Origin: Alistipes provencensis
Lineage (GTDB): Bacteria; Bacteroidota; Bacteroidia; Bacteroidales; Rikenellaceae
Reading direction: 5' to 3'
NCBI RefSeq assembly: GCF_900083545.1
Contig: NZ_LT559262.1
Coordinates: 3,026,324-3,090,323 of the forward strand
Length of the DNA: 64,000 nt
Position numbers and translations under genes: made by a program. Of this stretch, positions 57,332 through 64,000 are shown in pieces. The notes below the pieces were generated by a model, which saw only the letters and a program-made list of their open reading frames with translations, ran no database searches and was not told the DNA's origin. The stretch's first letter is position 1; each line of letters begins with the position of its first letter.

Positions 57332-58087
57332 ATGAAAAAATCTCGACTTTTCAACGGATTCCCGACCTTGCGGCCCTGCTGGGCCGCAGCATTGCTGTTG
57401 ACGCTGGTCTGTTCGCTCCCTGCCGCGGCCCAATGGCGCGTCGGCGTTACGGCGGGCTACTCATACAACAAGCTGTGCATGGACACGGGCTACGCCTACG
57501 ACATGCGCTACGACGAGCGCGGCGGCTTTACGGTCGGTATTCCCGTGCAATACGACTTCTTCGACTGGCTGGGCGTGCGCGCCGAGGTGGATTTCGTGCA
57601 GAAAGGACACAAGATGCACCGTACGGATATCTTTCAGAAAATGTACACCGATACGCGCAACAACTACCTGCAAATCCCCGTGATGGCCAGTTTTTCGTTC
57701 GGCGGACAGCGCGTGCGCGGATTCCTCAATGCCGGCGGCTACATCGGCGGCTGGCTGTCGAGCCACCGCAGCGGCGTAGCGTGGCGCTGGTTCGGCGATG
57801 AAGAGGGTGACAAGGATGGAATGATTACCTCCGGCAACCGGTATGAATTCGACGAAAAGGTCCCGTTTTATTCGCGTCGCGACAGGCGTTTCGAGGCGGG
57901 CCTTGCGGGCGACTTGGGTGTCAGTTGCCGCATTACGCCGCGACTGGAGGTGCAGGTCGAGGGACGCTGTTACTATGCGTTGACCGACATGCAGAAGGAT
58001 TACATGAAATTCCGGATTCCCCGCTACAACACCACGTTCGTCGTTCAGGCGGGCTGCAACGTCATTTTAGGTAAAATTAAAAACTAA
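57332..58087 (+). CDS. PorT-like outer-membrane beta-barrel protein
   Basis: A 251-aa protein with a signal peptide (1-34, ending PAAAQ) and a small eight-strand-like beta-barrel of the OMP_b-brl_2/PorT type (WRVGVTAGYSYNKL, VQYDFFDWLGVRAEVDFVQKG, LQIPVMASFSFG, GFLNAGGYIGGWL). Role unknown; relatives include PorT of the type IX system, but this alone is not proof. It starts an operon with the S41 protease gene 6 bp downstream. Confidence 0.82.
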   Translation: MKKSRLFNGFPTLRPCWAAALLLTLVCSLPAAAQWRVGVTAGYSYNKLCMDTGYAYDMRYDERGGFTVGIPVQYDFFDWLGVRAEVDFVQKGHKMHRTDIFQKMYTDTRNNYLQIPVMASFSFGGQRVRGFLNAGGYIGGWLSSHRSGVAWRWFGDEEGDKDGMITSGNRYEFDEKVPFYSRRDRRFEAGLAGDLGVSCRITPRLEVQVEGRCYYALTDMQKDYMKFRIPRYNTTFVVQAGCNVILGKIKN

Positions 58088-58093
58088 ACGGCC

Positions 58094-59296
58094 ATGAGAC
58101 ACCTTAAATATATGTTGCTCCTCTTCGTCGCACTGCTGACTTCCGCCTGCCGCGACGAAGCTCCCGAGCTGATGAATCCCAACGAACGGCAGTTGCTCAA
58201 CACGCCGTCGCAGGTCTTCGAGTCCTTCTGGCACGGCATGAACAATTCCTACGTCTTCTGGGATGTCGACCCCACGGACTGGGACAAGGTCTACGACGAC
58301 TACCTGCCCCGCTTCCGGGAACTGGACAAACTCGAAACCGTGAAGACCGAAACGTTGCAGGAGCTCTATGATGAGATATGCAAGAACCTTGTGGATCATC
58401 ATTATGCCCTTCAGATTTACAATCCGCAGGCTTCTCCGGAGGAGGTCGAAGAAGGAGATGTCTGGACATGGACGTATCCCGGGGCCGATGAAGTCCGGGC
58501 CCGCGACTATTACCACGAGCCTTTCTATCGGAAGGACTTATTGTCCTGCATCGGCAAATACGAATCGGAAGGCCGTATCTCGGATTTCGTAATGGGGGAA
58601 AACGAGGCAATGTATGCCTGTTCGTACAACATCGACGACGGGATCATTTACCTGCGTCTTTCGGCGTTCATGATTTACGAAGCCAAAAGGGACGATCCGA
58701 ACGATACGGTCCTGAATGCCGTCGACAACTACCTGCGGCTGGTTATGGAAACCCCCGAAATCAAAGGTGTCATTCTCGACGTGCGCGGCAACGGCGGCGG
58801 TTACCTGAACGATAGCAAATATACGCTCCGCCCGCTGATCGATAAAGAGCTGCTGATCAACTACACCCGCACCAAGGAGGGACTGGGACGTTTCGATTAC
58901 GGGCCGTGGGTTCCTTCGATCCTTGCCCCGGCGGAAGAACACCGCAAGGTGGAGGCTCCGATCGTCGTGCTGGCGGATGTCAATTCCGTAAGCATGTCCG
59001 AAGCGACAGCCATGGCGGTTTCGAGCTTTCCCAACGGCTGTGTCGTCGGAGAACGTACGTTCGGCGGGCAGGGAACACTCACTGGTAACTACAAACTCTT
59101 CTATTGCGGACAGATCGAAAACTATGCTGTAGATATCTATACCACGACCGTGGTGACGAAGGACGTAAAGGGCGTCATCCATGAGGGCGTGGGCATTGTG
59201 CCCGATATCGAGGTGTTCTACGACGAAGAGGCGATGAAGGCCGGCAGGGACGTGCAGCTCGACCGGGCCGTCCAGTATATCCATACGGGCGAATAG
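58094..59296 (+). CDS. S41-family peptidase, lipoprotein
   Basis: A 400-aa lipoprotein (lipobox LTSAC, Cys about 19). The N-terminal helical part (about 35-120) precedes an S41/tricorn-type protease core (GVILDVRGNGGGYLND near 220-235; VLADVNSVSMSEATAMAV with the likely nucleophile Ser near 300; GERTFGGQGTLTGNYKL). The CtpA catalytic Lys position is Gly here, as in tricorn-like members. No clear PDZ domain. Probably faces the periplasm or cell surface. Confidence 0.88.
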   Translation: MRHLKYMLLLFVALLTSACRDEAPELMNPNERQLLNTPSQVFESFWHGMNNSYVFWDVDPTDWDKVYDDYLPRFRELDKLETVKTETLQELYDEICKNLVDHHYALQIYNPQASPEEVEEGDVWTWTYPGADEVRARDYYHEPFYRKDLLSCIGKYESEGRISDFVMGENEAMYACSYNIDDGIIYLRLSAFMIYEAKRDDPNDTVLNAVDNYLRLVMETPEIKGVILDVRGNGGGYLNDSKYTLRPLIDKELLINYTRTKEGLGRFDYGPWVPSILAPAEEHRKVEAPIVVLADVNSVSMSEATAMAVSSFPNGCVVGERTFGGQGTLTGNYKLFYCGQIENYAVDIYTTTVVTKDVKGVIHEGVGIVPDIEVFYDEEAMKAGRDVQLDRAVQYIHTGE

Positions 59297-59418
59297 CCGT
59301 TTCGAAGAGATACGCAGATACGCGGCGCCGCAGCGGGAATATACCGTTGCGGCGTTGTCGCGAGATGCTCATTGCAAATATTCAAGGTCCGAAGATTTAA
59401 AATTCCGGAATTTCATTG

Positions 59419-59426
59419 TATCTTTG
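59419..59426 (+). promoter_or_regulatory. -7 element of ettA
   Basis: TATCTTTG, 29 nt before the chosen ettA start at 59456. Confidence 0.55.
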
Positions 59427-59455
59427 TCCGAATACGAAAAATCAGCATTTACTAT

Positions 59456-61129
<1,674 letters not shown>

Positions 61130-61282
61130 CCCGAAACCGATTAACGAATATCGCCGTCCCGCAATTCCGACGGGCGCAGTCACGGCCTCCGGCCGTGTAT
61201 GCAAGTCTGACCAACCCCCAAGCTACCACCGAGGCGGGGGTTTCCGAGGCAGGAAGGCCCGGACGGTAAAAAACAGTCAAAT

Positions 61283-62626
61283 ATGGCACAGAAACCTTCG
61301 ATTCCCAAGGGCACGCGCGACTTCTCCCCCGCGGAGATGATGCGCCGCCAGTATATTTTCGATACGATCCGCCGCGTCTTCCGCGCTTACGGATTCGCGC
61401 CGCTCGAGACCCCCTCGATGGAGAACCTTTCGACCCTGCTGGGCAAGTACGGCGACGAGGGCGACAAGCTCCTGTTCAAGATTCTCAACTCGGGCGATTA
61501 TGCCGCCGGACTCTCGGACGAGGAGGTTCGTTCCGCATCGAAAATTTGCGAAAAGGGTCTGCGCTACGACCTCACGGTGCCTTTCGCCCGTTACGTCGTG
61601 CAACATCAGGGCGAGCTGACGTTCCCCTTCAAACGCTACCAGATTCAGCCCGTGTGGCGCGCCGACCGTCCCCAGAAGGGGCGTTACCGCGAATTCTACC
61701 AGTGCGACGTCGATGTGATCGGCACGCGCTCGCTGCTGTGCGAGGTCGAACTGGTGGAGATCGTCGAGCGGGTTTTCAAGGCCCTCGGCATCCGCGTGGC
61801 GTTGAAGATGAACAACCGCAAGATTCTGTTCGGCATCGCCGAAGCCATCGGCCACGCCGACAAGATGATGGACATCACCGTCGCCATCGACAAGCTGGAG
61901 AAGATCGGACTGGACAACGTGAAGGCCGAGCTGATGGAGCGCGGACTCGGGCAGGAGGCTGTCGATAAGCTTCAACCGATACTTGAACTGAGCGGCGACA
62001 ATACGCAGAAACTCAATCAACTGAAAGAGGTGCTTTCCGTTTCCGAAACGGGTATGAAAGGTATCGGGGAGATGGAGACCGTTCTGGGTTATGTGGAGCG
62101 GCTGGGCATCGACCTGACGGTCGAACTGGACCTTTCGCTGGCACGCGGTTTGAACTACTACACCGGCGCTATCTTCGAGGTCAAGGCGCTCGATTTTGCC
62201 ATCGGTTCGATCTGCGGCGGAGGTCGTTACGACGACCTGACGGGCATCTTCGGCATGCCCAACACCTCGGGCGTGGGCATCTCGTTCGGCGCCGACCGCA
62301 TCTACGACGTGATGACGGGGCTGAACCTCTTTCCCGAGGAGGTCAACTGCTCGCCCCGCGTGCTGTTCGTGAACCTCGGCACGGAGGAGGAGGCCGCCGT
62401 GCTGCCCGTCCTGCGCACGCTGCGCGGGGAGGAGATCGCCTCCGAAATCTATCCCGAGGCGGGGAAGATGAAGAAGCAGATGGAGTACGCCAACCGCCGC
62501 GGCATTCCCTATGTGGTGATCGTGGGATCGCAGGAGCTCGAAGCCCGGGCCGCAACCGTCAAGGATATGCGCACGGGCGAACAGCAGCAGGTTCCGTTCG
62601 ACAAGATCGCCGACTTTGTAAAATAA
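61283..62626 (+). CDS. hisS: Histidyl-tRNA synthetase
   Basis: A 447-aa class II synthetase. Motif 1 region ([18 protein letters not shown]), motif 2 ([28 protein letters not shown]), His-specific [23 protein letters not shown], motif 3 ([14 protein letters not shown]), and a C-terminal anticodon-binding domain (about 345-445). Full length. No gene lies in the 150-bp gap before it. The S41 protease gene starts 38 bp later. Confidence 0.97.
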   Translation: MAQKPSIPKGTRDFSPAEMMRRQYIFDTIRRVFRAYGFAPLETPSMENLSTLLGKYGDEGDKLLFKILNSGDYAAGLSDEEVRSASKICEKGLRYDLTVPFARYVVQHQGELTFPFKRYQIQPVWRADRPQKGRYREFYQCDVDVIGTRSLLCEVELVEIVERVFKALGIRVALKMNNRKILFGIAEAIGHADKMMDITVAIDKLEKIGLDNVKAELMERGLGQEAVDKLQPILELSGDNTQKLNQLKEVLSVSETGMKGIGEMETVLGYVERLGIDLTVELDLSLARGLNYYTGAIFEVKALDFAIGSICGGGRYDDLTGIFGMPNTSGVGISFGADRIYDVMTGLNLFPEEVNCSPRVLFVNLGTEEEAAVLPVLRTLRGEEIASEIYPEAGKMKKQMEYANRRGIPYVVIVGSQELEARAATVKDMRTGEQQQVPFDKIADFVK

Positions 62627-62663
62627 TCCCGGCCCCTCTGCGGGCCGACAACCGAATTGCAGC

Positions 62664-64000
62664 ATGCGCCGATTATTCGTCATACTCGCCACCCTCTGCG
62701 TCCTGCCCCTCGCGGCGCAGAACGCGGACGACGCGCAACAGTTCCAGAAACTGGCGCAGGTTTTCCGTTATCTCTCGGGGCTTTACGTCGACGACGTGGA
62801 GATGAAACCCATCGTCGAAGGGGCCATCACGGGCATGCTCGAGGAGCTGGACCCCCACTCGGCCTATATCGGCGCCGAGGAGATGAAAGGTGTGCAGGAG
62901 AGTTTCGACGGGGAGTTCAGCGGCATCGGCGTCGAATTCAACGTGCTGCGCGACTCGGTCATCGTCGTGAACACCATTGCCGGAGGACCTGCCGAGCGGG
63001 TCGGCGTGCGGGCCAACGACCGCATCGTGCGCATCGACACGCTCGATGCCGTGGGCATGGGGCGCGCCGACGTGCCCAAATACCTGCGCGGCAAGCGCGG
63101 CACGAAGGTCGAGATCGACGTCGTGCGTCACGGTACGCCGGGGCAGTTGCATTTCGTGATTGTCCGCGACAAGATTCCCCTGAACACCGTCGATGCCGCC
63201 TACCGGGCCGGCGACGGCATCGGGTATATCAAGGTCAACCGCTTCGGCCGCACCACGATGAGCGAATTTGCGGAAGCCTACCGCAAGCTGGGCAAGCCCA
63301 AAAGCCTGCTCCTCGACCTGCGGGGCAACGGCGGCGGACTGCTGGAACAGGCCGTCGAAATGGCGGGATTCTTCCTGCCGCGCGGAGCCGCGATCGTCTC
63401 CACGGAGGGGCGCGCCGTGCCTGCGATGACGTTCCGCGCCCAGAGCGACGGCGAGGACCTCAAGGGGCGCCTTGCGGTGCTGATCGACGAGGCATCGGCA
63501 TCGGCGTCGGAGATCGTCGCAGGAGCCGTGCAGGACTGGGACCGTGGCATCGTCGTGGGCCGTCCGAGTTTCGGCAAGGGGTTGGTGCAGCGGCAGATCG
63601 GACTGCCCGACGGTTCGGCCGTGCGTATCACCGTAGCCCGCTACCACACCCCCTCGGGGCGTGTCATCCAGCGTCCCTATGAAAAGGGCAAACGCCGCGA
63701 ATACTACCTCGACCACCTGCGCCGTTACGACGACGCCACGCGCGATTCGCTCGACGCTGGGGCTCCGGCCTACCGCACGCTGCGCACGGGCCGCACGGTC
63801 TACGGGGGCGGCGGCATCCGTCCCGACGTGCTCGTCGAGGCCGACACGACCGGATTTTCGGATTACTATGCCGAGCTGATCCGCCGGGGCATCGTGGCCG
63901 ATTTCGTCGGCGACTGGCTCGACCGCTCGCGCGACAGCCTATCGCGCCGTTACCCCACGTTCGAGGCATTCGATGCCGGATATACCCCCTCGGACGCCGT
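62664..64000 (+). CDS. C-terminal processing peptidase (S41), partial at window end
   Basis: 445 codons are visible and the frame runs off the right edge. A signal peptide (MRRLFVILATLCVLPLAAQ), a helical N-terminal part ending LDPHSAYIGAEEM, a PDZ domain (about 85-165, GIGVEFNVLRDSVIVVNTIAGGPAERVGV) and a CtpA protease core with DEASASASEIVAGA (nucleophile Ser) and GRPSFGKGLVQ (catalytic Lys). A periplasmic tail-specific protease. It follows hisS by 38 bp. Confidence 0.93.
   Translation, partial: MRRLFVILATLCVLPLAAQNADDAQQFQKLAQVFRYLSGLYVDDVEMKPIVEGAITGMLEELDPHSAYIGAEEMKGVQESFDGEFSGIGVEFNVLRDSVIVVNTIAGGPAERVGVRANDRIVRIDTLDAVGMGRADVPKYLRGKRGTKVEIDVVRHGTPGQLHFVIVRDKIPLNTVDAAYRAGDGIGYIKVNRFGRTTMSEFAEAYRKLGKPKSLLLDLRGNGGGLLEQAVEMAGFFLPRGAAIVSTEGRAVPAMTFRAQSDGEDLKGRLAVLIDEASASASEIVAGAVQDWDRGIVVGRPSFGKGLVQRQIGLPDGSAVRITVARYHTPSGRVIQRPYEKGKRREYYLDHLRRYDDATRDSLDAGAPAYRTLRTGRTVYGGGGIRPDVLVEADTTGFSDYYAELIRRGIVADFVGDWLDRSRDSLSRRYPTFEAFDAGYTPSDA

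Noticed and set aside
58094..59296. Inactive S41 protease because the CtpA lysine is missing
   Set aside because: The tricorn-like branch of S41 does not need that lysine, and the serine motif and fold signatures are present.
62657..63682. Open frame of 341 codons overlapping the last gene
   Set aside because: It is Arg-rich and out of frame with a clear CtpA-type protease that starts at 62664 and runs to the window edge.

Overview
The window comes from a GC-rich member of the Bacteroidetes, most likely Alistipes (Rikenellaceae) or a close relative. This is inferred from the gene families (LytS/LytTR pairs, OMP beta-barrel and DcaP-like porins, DUF4491, DUF4890, DUF3737, TrpB2) and from promoters of the Bacteroidetes primary-sigma type (TTTG, about 19-21 nt, TAnnTTTG). 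No database search was possible, so the genus is an inference.

Positions 1-11.7 kb are accessory metabolic chromosome. They hold an alcohol dehydrogenase, a FadR-type regulator with a small monooxygenase and an alkyl-DNA repair gene, and then a leftward cluster (flavin reductase/monooxygenase fusion, carboxymuconolactone decarboxylase/cupin, cyclophilin-like lipoprotein, DUF3737, MATE exporter, MalY/PatB aminotransferase). Opposite the cluster are two tandem paralogous AraC regulators and an SDR.

Positions 11.9-21.1 kb are an integrative mobilizable element of about 9.2 kb in a tRNA-Gly(CCC) gene. A 13-bp direct repeat of the tRNA 3' end bounds it, and the apparent original tRNA terminator now lies at the far end. 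Backbone: tyrosine integrase, MobC, MobP-type relaxase, an HTH protein and a second HTH gene broken by two in-frame TGA codons. Cargo: an unrecognised 321-aa protein preceded by hairpins and a candidate structured RNA of about 320 nt, an MNT-HEPN fusion overlapping a membrane-anchored coiled-coil protein, and an AT-rich membrane protein. This cargo, especially RNA plus unknown protein, is the best candidate for an undescribed system.

Positions 21.2-42 kb are mostly housekeeping: acyl-CoA ligase, LepA, LysA, an EamA transporter, TrpB2 behind a leader peptide with three consecutive Trp codons and an attenuator hairpin, PheT, lysoplasmalogenase, GH20, MazG, gamma-carbonic anhydrase, a LytS/LytTR pair whose kinase carries a Rho-like OB module, a Spy-like protein and a large OMP.

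Positions 42-64 kb hold a nitroreductase with a divergent AraC regulator, a TolC/HlyD/two-permease exporter without an ATPase, a RibD-like enzyme with reversed domain order, a phosphoesterase, a porin, an MscS channel, CapA and rubrerythrin. After rubrerythrin comes a glycosyltransferase that is out of frame at a G9 tract and is flanked by a 55-bp duplication of the rubrerythrin 3' end. The window ends with a PorT-like protein, an S41 lipoprotein protease, EttA, HisS and a second S41 protease that runs off the end.
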